Assembly (NCBI GenBank): GCA_002408105.1
Contig: DHQM01000085.1
Coordinates: forward strand, 1,560-15,296
Direction of reading: 5' to 3'
Length of the DNA: 13,737 bases
Source: Gammaproteobacteria bacterium UBA5338
Lineage (GTDB): Bacteria; Pseudomonadota; Gammaproteobacteria; Pseudomonadales; UBA5862
Under the pieces are notes generated by a model. That model was given only the letters and a program-made list of their open reading frames with translations. It searched no databases and was not told the origin of the DNA. This document shows, one piece after another, positions 1 to 6,529 of the stretch. Both the position numbers and the translations under genes were made by a program. Numbering within the stretch: the first letter of the stretch is position 1; the number at the start of each line of letters is the position of its first letter.

Positions 1-1370
1 GGAGTCCAGTACTCGGCCGGTTGATAGAAGGTTGTATCCCTTGGTGGGTACTTGTTGTCTAGGCCTTCGATGGCATACCGGCCAGACGCTAGGTCATAGT
101 TGGCCTGAAAGGTGGTGGTCATCGTCAGACAGGTGTACAGGTTGGTGATCGAGCTGTCCTGCACACGCCAGAGCTTGCCTTGGCTGTCGTAGATGTCAGA
201 TGCAGCGTTCAGCCAAGAATCCTCATCCACATACAGGACCCGCTTTGGGTACAGGTGGCGTTCCGTTGGCTTCACGGTCGCTTCGATCACCCAAACCCGG
301 TGCAATTCGTAGCGCGCCAAGTCTTGATTCACGTGACCCGCCTGAATGATGTCTTCCTCGCGCACCACAGATTGGTCCTCCTGGAAGATGTACCCGTTAT
401 AGCCGATGTACATTTCCTTTTTGCCAATCAACCTCCAATTGTACCGATCCAACGCACCGTTGAACCCATCGCTTTGGTCCCGGGTCATGAGGCCGTCGGC
501 TGTTGGCGCATCGTAGGCATATTCGGGCGCTCGGCGCACCCGCCTTTGCCCAGGGTTGTAGGTCCAGGCGCGGTTGGGGGCTTCCAGAGGATCCATGGAC
601 CCAACCGTCAATGTCATCTGCCCCGCCAACCTCGGCGGCGCTTCTACCCTCTGGATCAATCGGGTGGTGACCGGGCCTTCTTCTGAGGGATGGTTTAGGT
701 TGCTTTTAAAGCGGGCAAATTCGCGGTATTGAACGTTCACGATGTAGCCGCCGTCCGGCTCAACGACCGCCTGGTTGGCATAGTAAATCTCCCCATCCGA
801 GATCCAGCGCATCGACTGATTGATGATCGCTTCAGATCCGTGCTGCGGGATTGGGAAAGGGTACCCACCCGTCGGGTAGCCGCCCGACTCCAGTCGGACG
901 CTGTAGTTGTCATGGTCTACCAAAATCACTTCAGTTGCGTTGCGGTAGGTCTCGGCGTACAACTTTTCTGGCATAGAAAACGAACGCCGGGTGGGGTAGA
1001 CATGCATGCGAAAAGTCTCGGGAAATTTGCGAAACATCGCTTTCATCCCTTCGGTCAGTCGGTCTGCATGGTCTTCGTAGTTGTCTGCCGTGATGGTGAA
1101 CAGGGGCTTGTCATCCTTGAACGGATCCTCATGGCGATCACCGACAGGAACCACCTTTAGCGGCAGCCCCCCAGTCCACTCAGGTATGGTGCCCTCGGCA
1201 TTTCCGGCGCGGATGGCGCCGGATGGAGTGAGGTCGCCCCCAGGCAGCAGTCGATCCGCCTGTTCCTGGGACACCTTGGCGGACACTGGGCCCACCGTAC
1301 CAACCAATGCCGCAGTACAACACAGGGTTCGAAGGCCCACTGTCCAACGCGGTACTAAATTACAACTCAT
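1..1370 (-). CDS. DUF1329 family periplasmic protein, copy 1 (3' end cut by window edge)
   Basis: Exported protein of the DUF1329 family, with no assigned biochemical role; from memory the family is placed near the LolA/LolB lipid-carrier fold, so a periplasmic lipid-binding job is inference. The open frame gives 456 codons and then leaves the window inside the conserved C-terminal YWTPQRLRTMG motif. By alignment with the next gene only about 10 residues are missing, giving about 466 in total. The ATG at 1370 follows an AAGGAG ribosome site. Residues 1-31 look like a Sec signal peptide ending VSA before mature KVSQEQADR. Family blocks seen: LLPGGDLTPSGA, GTIPEWTGGLP, YPTRRS, ANQAVVE, APPRLAGQ, YNPGQRRVRRAPEY, GLMTRDQ, MYIGYNGY, ARYELHRVWV and DEDSW. 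It is closest to the 1527-2924 protein, sharing the GGYPTGGYPFPIP segment. It is the last seen member of the minus-strand array, about 156 bp behind copy 2. Confidence 0.95.
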   Translation of the reverse strand, partial: MSCNLVPRWTVGLRTLCCTAALVGTVGPVSAKVSQEQADRLLPGGDLTPSGAIRAGNAEGTIPEWTGGLPLKVVPVGDRHEDPFKDDKPLFTITADNYEDHADRLTEGMKAMFRKFPETFRMHVYPTRRSFSMPEKLYAETYRNATEVILVDHDNYSVRLESGGYPTGGYPFPIPQHGSEAIINQSMRWISDGEIYYANQAVVEPDGGYIVNVQYREFARFKSNLNHPSEEGPVTTRLIQRVEAPPRLAGQMTLTVGSMDPLEAPNRAWTYNPGQRRVRRAPEYAYDAPTADGLMTRDQSDGFNGALDRYNWRLIGKKEMYIGYNGYIFQEDQSVVREEDIIQAGHVNQDLARYELHRVWVIEATVKPTERHLYPKRVLYVDEDSWLNAASDIYDSQGKLWRVQDSSITNLYTCLTMTTTFQANYDLASGRYAIEGLDNKYPPRDTTFYQPAEYWT

Positions 1371-1474
1371 GCGAAGCGCTCCTTGGTTATCGTTATCTTT
1401 CAAGCAGTGTTGCTGCATCCCTGTCCGGCGGATGGATTCCGGGCAAAACCCCAAAACCATTGACTCCGCCTCAA

Positions 1475-1495
1475 CATGGCACCTCGTGCACCATG
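1475..1495 (-). terminator. hairpin behind DUF1329 copy 2 (no U-run)
   Basis: In the minus-strand transcript CATGGTGC and GTGCCATG form an 8-bp stem with a 5-base loop, about 32 bases past the stop of copy 2. Two pairs are G-U wobbles in the minus-strand RNA but A-C mismatches in the plus-strand RNA, so the fold favours the minus-strand transcript. No T-tract follows, so it may be a processing or stabilising hairpin rather than a true terminator. Confidence 0.4.
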
Positions 1496-1526
1496 GGGTC
1501 TCTTCTTGCAAGCCCCGCATTGGACT

Positions 1527-2924
1527 CTATCGAATGCCCATGGTCCTCAGGCGCTGGGGCGTCCAATACTCGGCAGGTTGATAAAAGGTGGTATCCCGCG
1601 GCGGATACTTGTTGTCCAGTCCCTCGATGGCATAACGTCCTGATGCCAAATCGTAATTTGCCTGAAAAGTCGTCGTCATCGTCAAACAGGTATAGAGGTT
1701 CGTAATCGCGCTGTCTTGCACCCGCCAGAGCTGCCCTTGATTGTCATAGATATCGGATGCGGCGTTGAGCCAAGAATCTTCATCAATGTACAGCACACGC
1801 TTTGGATACAAGTGGCGCTCCGATGGCTTAACAGTCGCCTCAACGACCCATACGCGGTGCAGTTCGTATCGCGCCAGGTCTTGATTGATGTGCCCGGCCT
1901 GAATGATGTCTTCCTCGCGCACCACTGCTTGATCTTCCTGAAAGACATAGCCGTTGTATCCGATGAACATTTCCTTGCGGCCAACGATCCGCCAATCGTA
2001 ACGGTCGAGCGCCCCGTTAAATCCGTCAGTTTGGTCACGGGTCATGAGGCCATCGGCTGTGGGCGCGTCATAGGAGTACTCCGGAGCCCGCCGCACTCGC
2101 CTTTGTCCAGGATTGTAGGTCCAGGCTCGGTTGGGCTCATTCAAAGGGTCCATTGATGCGACGCTCAGCGTAAGTTGTCCGGCCAGCCTGGGCGGCGCTT
2201 CGACCCTTTGTATGGCACGGGTAGTGATTGGGGTATCTGAAGATGGGAAATCAAGATTGCTCTTGAATCGAGCGAACTCACGGTACTGAACGTTCACCAC
2301 ATAGCTGCCATCGGTTTCCACAACTGCCTGGTTGGCATAGTAGATTTCACCGTCGGAGATCCAGCGCATCGACTGGTTCAGCACCACCTCGGCACCATGC
2401 TGTGGAATGGGAAACGGATAGCCTCCAGTGGGATAACCGCCGGATTCGTTGCGCATGCTGTAGTTGTCGTGGTTCACCAAAATCACTTCAGTCGCGTTTC
2501 GGTAGGTCTCGGCATACAACTTTTCTGGCATCGAGAACGAGCGTCGCGTCGGGTACACATGCATCCGAAAGGTATCGGGGTACTTGCGGAACATCGCTTT
2601 CATCCCGTCGGTCAGTTTGTCCGTATAGGCACCGTGGTTGTCGGCCGTGATGGTGAACAGCGGCTTGTCGTCTTTGAATGGATTGTCGTGGCGGTCGCCC
2701 ACCGGTACCACCTTTAGTGGCAGGCCACCGGTCCACTCGGGGATGGTGCCCTCGGCGTTGCCCGCCCGGACGGCGCCAGAGGGTGTCAGGTCTCCCCCCG
2801 GGAGCAATCGATCGGCCTGATTCTGAGGGACTTTCGCATGGCTCCACGGCACGATCAAACCGAAACAGATCAGGACCAAGCAAAGAAAACTGCATTTGTT
2901 CGATATTGGTGTCGGGTCATTCAT
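1527..2924 (-). CDS. DUF1329 family periplasmic protein, copy 2
   Basis: Complete 465-residue DUF1329 protein, about the usual length for the family; function not established. The ATG at 2924 lies 8-9 bases behind an AAAGGAG ribosome site. Residues 1-30 form a Sec signal peptide with a hydrophobic run (FLCLVLICFGLIVPW) and an SHA cleavage site before KVPQNQADR; the cysteines in it do not make a lipobox, so it is probably soluble in the periplasm. Mature conserved blocks in order: LLPGGDLTPSGA, GTIPEWTGGLP, YPTRRSFSMP, GGYPTGGYPFPIP, WISDGEIYYANQAVVE, APPRLAGQ, YNPGQRRVRRAPEYSYD, GLMTRDQ, MFIGYNGY, ARYELHRVWVVEA, YIDEDSW, CLTMTTT and TPQRLRTMGIR. It is the nearest relative of copy 1 (period about 1555 bp, one codon difference in the signal peptide) and is more distant from copies 3 and 4. 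It lies 158 bp behind copy 3, so co-transcription is possible but not shown. Confidence 0.96.
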   Translation of the reverse strand: MNDPTPISNKCSFLCLVLICFGLIVPWSHAKVPQNQADRLLPGGDLTPSGAVRAGNAEGTIPEWTGGLPLKVVPVGDRHDNPFKDDKPLFTITADNHGAYTDKLTDGMKAMFRKYPDTFRMHVYPTRRSFSMPEKLYAETYRNATEVILVNHDNYSMRNESGGYPTGGYPFPIPQHGAEVVLNQSMRWISDGEIYYANQAVVETDGSYVVNVQYREFARFKSNLDFPSSDTPITTRAIQRVEAPPRLAGQLTLSVASMDPLNEPNRAWTYNPGQRRVRRAPEYSYDAPTADGLMTRDQTDGFNGALDRYDWRIVGRKEMFIGYNGYVFQEDQAVVREEDIIQAGHINQDLARYELHRVWVVEATVKPSERHLYPKRVLYIDEDSWLNAASDIYDNQGQLWRVQDSAITNLYTCLTMTTTFQANYDLASGRYAIEGLDNKYPPRDTTFYQPAEYWTPQRLRTMGIR

Positions 2925-3040
2925 GGCAGTACTCCTTTGTATTTATAGGGTATAGAGGAGAACTACTAGACTTTTCGTGCACCACTCTCCTTGGTCGGGC
3001 TCATGTTCTCGAGACCACTGGGGTCATCCAGCCCTCAATG

Positions 3041-3067
3041 CGGTTGCAGCCAAGGCGACTGCAACCG
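3041..3067 (-). terminator. perfect 9-bp hairpin behind DUF1329 copy 3 (no U-run)
   Basis: CGGTTGCAG, a 9-base loop, then CTGCAACCG, starting 15 bases past the stop of copy 3. The arms pair perfectly. The bases that follow on the minus strand (CATTGAGGG) contain no T-tract, so it may act as an RNA-end stabiliser or processing site between copies 3 and 2 instead of a classic intrinsic terminator. Confidence 0.55.
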
Positions 3068-3082
3068 GCTCTAGAATTGTTT

Positions 3083-4465
3083 CTACCGCACCCCCATCGT
3101 ACGCAGCCGCTGAGGAGTCCAGTAGCTTGGTGGTTGAAAGTAGGTGTAGTCGCGTGGTGGATAGCGGTTGTCCAATCCCTCGGCGGCGTATCGTCCAGAG
3201 TTGAGATCGTAGTTGCCCTGAATGGTCGTGGTCATGAGGGGGATGGTGTACATGTTGAAGACCTGCCCGTCCTGATACCTCCAGAGCTTGCCCTGTGCGT
3301 CATAGATGTCGACCTGAGCGATGGTCCAACTGTCCTCATCAATGTAGAAGACACGCTTTGCATAGATGTGGCGTTCATCTGGTTTTACATTGGCTTCCAC
3401 GATCCAGACGCGATGCAACTCATAGCGGGCAAGGTCCTGGTTGATGTGCCCGGGCAACAGCATGTCCGCTTCCTTGATTTCGGACTCGTCGACTTGGAAG
3501 TTGTACCCATTGTAGCCAATGTACATCTCCTTCTTGCCGTGTAGGGTCCAGTTGTACCGGTCGAGTGCGCCACCGTATCCATCCGTTTGATCACGGGTCA
3601 TGAGGCCATCGGCCGTCGGTGCATCGTAGGCATACTCCGGTGCCCGTCGAACACGGCGCTGCCCTGGGTTGTAACTCCACGCCATGGCCGGCTCCACAGT
3701 GGGGTTGATGGTGCCAACGATCAATTGCATCTGGCCAGCCAGACGCGGAGGTGCTTCAGTACGCTGGATTGCCCGAAGCAAGATGTTGTTGCGCTCAGGC
3801 TCATGCCAGACCATGCCATATGCGTAGGCAAGTTCACGATATTGCACGTTGAGGACATAACTGCCATCGGTTTCGACCACCGCTTGATTGGCATAGTAGA
3901 TTTCACCATCCGAGCGGTAGCGGATGGTGTGGTTCCAGATGGCTTCCGCGCCATCTGTGGGGATCGGGAAGGGGTTGCCACCCACCACATTTAGAAGCCC
4001 GTATTTGCCATCTTCGGTCAATTCGGCATTCAAAGCGTTTTCGTAGTTCCAGTCGTAGACCTTTTGCGGATTGGATGCTGAACGTCGGGTCGGGTAAACG
4101 TGCATCCGGAAGGTCTCGGGATACCGCTCGAACATCGCCTTGGCACCTTCCGACAACTGCTCCGCGTACTGCTGGTGGTTGCTGGCATCGATGGTGAATA
4201 GCACTTCGTCGTCGGCGAACAGGTCCTCGTGCCGTTCGCCAACGGGGACGTTCTTGTGCGGGAGGCCACCAGTCCATTCGGGGATTGTCCCAGCAGCATT
4301 TCCTGCACGCTCTGCCCCCATGGGAGTCAAATCTCCACCGGGCAGCATTCGGTCTGCTTCCTGCTTCGAGACTTTTGCGTGCCCAACGCCAGATGCGCCC
4401 GCAAGCAGGGTTAACAATGTAGGGTAAACCAGTGCACCTTTTAGACAATCCAACTTGCGGCTCAT
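3083..4465 (-). CDS. DUF1329 family periplasmic protein, copy 3
   Basis: Complete 460-residue DUF1329 protein. An in-frame upstream start at 4510 exists, but the ATG at 4465 is preferred: it has an AAGGAG site 9-10 bases upstream and gives a normal signal peptide (MSRKLDCLKG, then a hydrophobic run ending GVGHA) before mature KVSKQEADRMLPGGDLTP. The mature part carries all family blocks (GTIPEWTGGLP, YPTRRSASNPQKVYDWNYENA, NPFPIP, YANQAVVETDG, APPRLAGQ, YNPGQRRVRRAPEYAYD, GLMTRDQ, MYIGYNGY, ARYELHRVWIVEA, YIDEDSW, IPLMTTT, TPQRLRTMGVR). It aligns with copy 4 without any gap: same length, constant 1930-bp offset. A 547-bp gap separates it from copy 4, so copies 3, 2 and 1 may have their own promoter. 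Function unknown; a periplasmic carrier role is inferred from the family fold and from the RND and DUF1302 neighbours. Confidence 0.96.
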   Translation of the reverse strand: MSRKLDCLKGALVYPTLLTLLAGASGVGHAKVSKQEADRMLPGGDLTPMGAERAGNAAGTIPEWTGGLPHKNVPVGERHEDLFADDEVLFTIDASNHQQYAEQLSEGAKAMFERYPETFRMHVYPTRRSASNPQKVYDWNYENALNAELTEDGKYGLLNVVGGNPFPIPTDGAEAIWNHTIRYRSDGEIYYANQAVVETDGSYVLNVQYRELAYAYGMVWHEPERNNILLRAIQRTEAPPRLAGQMQLIVGTINPTVEPAMAWSYNPGQRRVRRAPEYAYDAPTADGLMTRDQTDGYGGALDRYNWTLHGKKEMYIGYNGYNFQVDESEIKEADMLLPGHINQDLARYELHRVWIVEANVKPDERHIYAKRVFYIDEDSWTIAQVDIYDAQGKLWRYQDGQVFNMYTIPLMTTTIQGNYDLNSGRYAAEGLDNRYPPRDYTYFQPPSYWTPQRLRTMGVR

Positions 4466-4801
4466 GGTGAAGCTCTCCTTGTAGTTTTTGTTGTTATGCT
4501 TTTCTTCCAATGTCCGGCGCGGTGGGTTCTACAAGTTTGAGTCCTGCGATCAGTCAAGTACGGGTGGCGGATTGAAGCCGCAGCAACCGGACAACTGCCG
4601 CGCCGCGGGGCGCACCAGAGATCACACAAACCTGGAATCCGCGCAAGCGCAAGCTCGCGTACTACAGAAAATGAGGGCAAAGTGGAAAAGCAAGCGGATC
4701 GGGCGGTCTCTGACCGGCCGGTGTGGGGAAAACAGCTGCTGCTGTATTGGTGCGATCGCTGGCGTGCCAACAGCGAACGAACCGCCTCAACCTGCTCGTG
4801 T

Positions 4802-4819
4802 ACGCATGAGACCATGCGT
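4802..4819. promoter_or_regulatory. 18-bp perfect dyad, possible operator
   Basis: ACGCATG-AGAC-CATGCGT has perfect 7-base arms around a 4-base centre. Its size suits a dimeric repressor site such as those of TetR-type regulators, but no regulator gene is in the window and the site lies about 340 bases upstream of copy 3. It could equally be an RNA hairpin or chance. Confidence 0.35.
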
Positions 4820-4938
4820 TGGCTCCATATTTGGTTGCCTCTGAAACCAGGGCATCCTTGTTATTGTTTTTCAGGAACCACTGACCTGGAAATCAAGTCA
4901 TCACTGGGTTGAGCACTGCGTTGTCAATTGTCGGGATA

Positions 4939-4962
4939 CGTGGCCGGGTTCACCCGGCCACG
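4939..4962 (-). terminator. 10-bp GC-rich hairpin behind DUF1329 copy 4
   Basis: CGTGGCCGGG, loop of 4, CCCGGCCACG: a perfect 10-bp stem starting about 50 bases past the copy 4 stop on the minus strand. It is very stable. The following minus-strand bases (TATCCCGACAATTG) hold no T-run, so termination efficiency is uncertain. It is the strongest candidate transcript end of a DUF1302-copy 4 unit. Confidence 0.6.
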
Positions 4963-5012
4963 CCTGGCTTTCTAAAAGGGTCCAAGACCTCCGGGAGTCA
5001 TCCCAGAAGGAA

Positions 5013-6395
5013 TCAGCGAACCCCCATGGTGCGAAGCCGCTGCGGAGTCCAGTAGCTGGGCGGCTGGAAGTAGGTATAGTCCCTCGGCGGATAGCGGTTG
5101 TCCAACCCTTCGGCAGAGTACCGTCCAGAGTTGAGGTCGTAAGTGGCCTGCACCGTGGTCGTCATCAGCGGAATGGTGTACATGTTGAATATCTGGCCAT
5201 CTTGGTAGCGCCAGAGGTTTCCTTGGCCGTCATAGATGTCCGCTTGGGCAATGGTCCAGCTGTCCTCATCGATGTAGAACACCCGTTTGGCATAGATGTG
5301 GCGCTCTGTGGGCTTCACGTTGGCTTCGACCACCCAAACCCGATGCAGCTCATAACGGGCCAGGTCTTGGTTCAGGTGACCGGGAAGGATCATGTCCTCT
5401 TCACGGATCTCAGACTGGTCCACCTGGAAGTTGTACCCGTTGTAGCCAATGTACATTTCCTTCTTGCCGTGCAGCGTCCAGTTGTACCGGTCGAGTGCGC
5501 CACCGTACCCATCGCTTTGATCACGGGTCATGAGGCCATCGGCAGTCGGTGCATCGTAAGCATACTCCGGTGCGCGGCGCACGCGGCGCTGCCCAGGGTT
5601 GTAGCTCCACGCCATGGCCGGCTCCACAGTGGGGTTGATGGTCGCTACACTCAGCGTCATCTGCCCGGCCAAGCGCGGTGGCGCCTCGGTGCGCTGGATT
5701 GCCCGCAGCAAGATGTTGTTGCGCTCAGGCTCGTACCAAACGGTGCCATACGCATAGCTGAGTTCCCGGTACTGTACGTTCAGCACGTAGCCACCATCGG
5801 TTTCCACCACAGCCTGGTTGGCGTAGTAGATCTCACCGTCCGAGCGGTAGCGGATGGTGTGGTTCCAAACCGCCTCGGCACCGCTTTGCGGAATCGGGAA
5901 CGGGTTGCCCCCCACCACGTTGAGCAGCCCGTACTTTCCATCGTCGGTCAACTCGGCATTTAAGGCGTTTTCGTAGTTCCAGTCGTAGACCTTTTGCGGA
6001 TTGGATGCTGAACGTCGGGTCGGGTAAACGTGCATCCGGAAGGTCTCGGGATACCGCTCGAACATCGCCTTGGCACCTTCCGACAACTGCTCCGCGTACT
6101 GCTGGTAGTTGCTGGCATCGATGGTGAAAAGAACTTCGTCGTCGGCAAACAAGTTCTCGTGCCGGTCTCCCACGGGTACATCTTTGTGCGGAAGGCCGCC
6201 TGTCCATTCGGGAATGGTTCCAGCAGCATTTCCTGCACGCTCTGCCCCCATCGGGGTCAAATCTCCACCGGGAAGCATCCGGTCTGCTTCTTCTTTGGGC
6301 ACCTTTGCCACCGCCAATCCCGATGCCAATACCAATGCCAATGCGGCGGCAATTGGCTTCCTTTGACTCAATGCTGTTTCGACACTGCTGCGCAT
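5013..6395 (-). CDS. DUF1329 family periplasmic protein, copy 4
   Basis: Complete 460-residue DUF1329 protein. The frame is open to 6467, but the ATG at 6395 gives a proper Sec signal peptide (MRSSVETALSQRKP, then AAALALVLASGLAVA) with cleavage before KVPKEEADRMLPGG; its ribosome site (AGGTG) is weaker than those of the other copies. Landmarks: LPGGDLTP 41-48, GTIPEWTGGLP 59-69, YPTRRS 124-129, YANQAVVE 191-198, EAPPRLAGQ 237-245, YNPGQRRVRRAPEY 265-278, GLMTRDQ 287-293, MYIGYNGY 314-321, ARYELHRVWVVEA 346-358, YIDEDSW 374-380 and TPQRLRTMGVR at the end. It follows the DUF1302 gene by 134 bp on the same strand, the common DUF1302-DUF1329 pairing, so the two are probably co-expressed. Residues about 97-144 are encoded by DNA identical to copy 3, suggesting gene conversion. 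Substrate unknown. Confidence 0.96.
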   Translation of the reverse strand: MRSSVETALSQRKPIAAALALVLASGLAVAKVPKEEADRMLPGGDLTPMGAERAGNAAGTIPEWTGGLPHKDVPVGDRHENLFADDEVLFTIDASNYQQYAEQLSEGAKAMFERYPETFRMHVYPTRRSASNPQKVYDWNYENALNAELTDDGKYGLLNVVGGNPFPIPQSGAEAVWNHTIRYRSDGEIYYANQAVVETDGGYVLNVQYRELSYAYGTVWYEPERNNILLRAIQRTEAPPRLAGQMTLSVATINPTVEPAMAWSYNPGQRRVRRAPEYAYDAPTADGLMTRDQSDGYGGALDRYNWTLHGKKEMYIGYNGYNFQVDQSEIREEDMILPGHLNQDLARYELHRVWVVEANVKPTERHIYAKRVFYIDEDSWTIAQADIYDGQGNLWRYQDGQIFNMYTIPLMTTTVQATYDLNSGRYSAEGLDNRYPPRDYTYFQPPSYWTPQRLRTMGVR

Positions 6396-6529
6396 ACTGC
6401 CACACCTATTCGATTTGATTCGTTGATGGTCGAGGGGGCCGGGCACCTGACAAACTGGCCAGGTCACGGAAAGTCCACCCCTGGCGTACCTTTAGGCCCC
6501 CCAATCATGCTTCTCCTCTGACTGTGTCC
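6396..6529 (-). other. DUF1302-DUF1329 intergenic with inverted repeats and a 14-codon frame
   Basis: Between the DUF1302 stop and copy 4 start, GGGGGCC and GGCCCCC (plus-strand positions 6434-6440 and 6495-6501) could pair around a 54-base interior that itself contains ACCTG...CAGGT (6445-6464). A short frame with an AGGAG site reads MIGGPKGTPGVDFP (6464-6508). No clear promoter or U-run terminator is seen, which fits read-through from the DUF1302 gene. Confidence 0.35.

Larger units (their letters stand above)
4466..5012. other. 547-bp gap between DUF1329 copies 3 and 4; no gene seen
   Basis: No credible coding frame. It holds an 18-bp perfect dyad (4802-4819), a 10-bp palindrome ACCGGCCGGT (4713-4722), a short direct repeat GCGCAA-GCGCAA (4641-4652) and a strong hairpin near copy 4 (4939-4962). 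A possible but weak minus-strand promoter has -35 TTGACT (4552-4557) and a poor -10 TGTAGA (4528-4533), about 60 bases before the copy 3 start. The size and content fit a control region for copies 3-2-1. Confidence 0.5.

Noticed and set aside
1390..1420. CTTGAAA in the copy 1 leader as a second heat-shock promoter
   Set aside because: No CCCCAT-type -10 follows at 11-16 bases.
180..2156. Plus-strand open frames opposite the DUF1329 genes
   Set aside because: They recur at matching places opposite each paralog (MAVVDVRC..., MHPPELPL..., MVAPEVSL...) because the sense genes are conserved; they have no family resemblance.
2938..2950. TATAAA box just before DUF1329 copy 2
   Set aside because: Too close to the ribosome site to leave a leader, and no -35 at proper spacing; probably just AT-rich leader.
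1..6395. Tandem DUF1329 copies as a mobile or composite element
   Set aside because: No transposase, terminal repeats or target duplications; ordinary tandem gene duplication explains it.
6396..6467. Upstream in-frame start for DUF1329 copy 4
   Set aside because: The added 24 residues precede a complete signal peptide and have no good ribosome site; the same reasoning removes the extensions to 4510 for copy 3, 8197 for DUF1302, 8570 for RND and 13095 for htpG.
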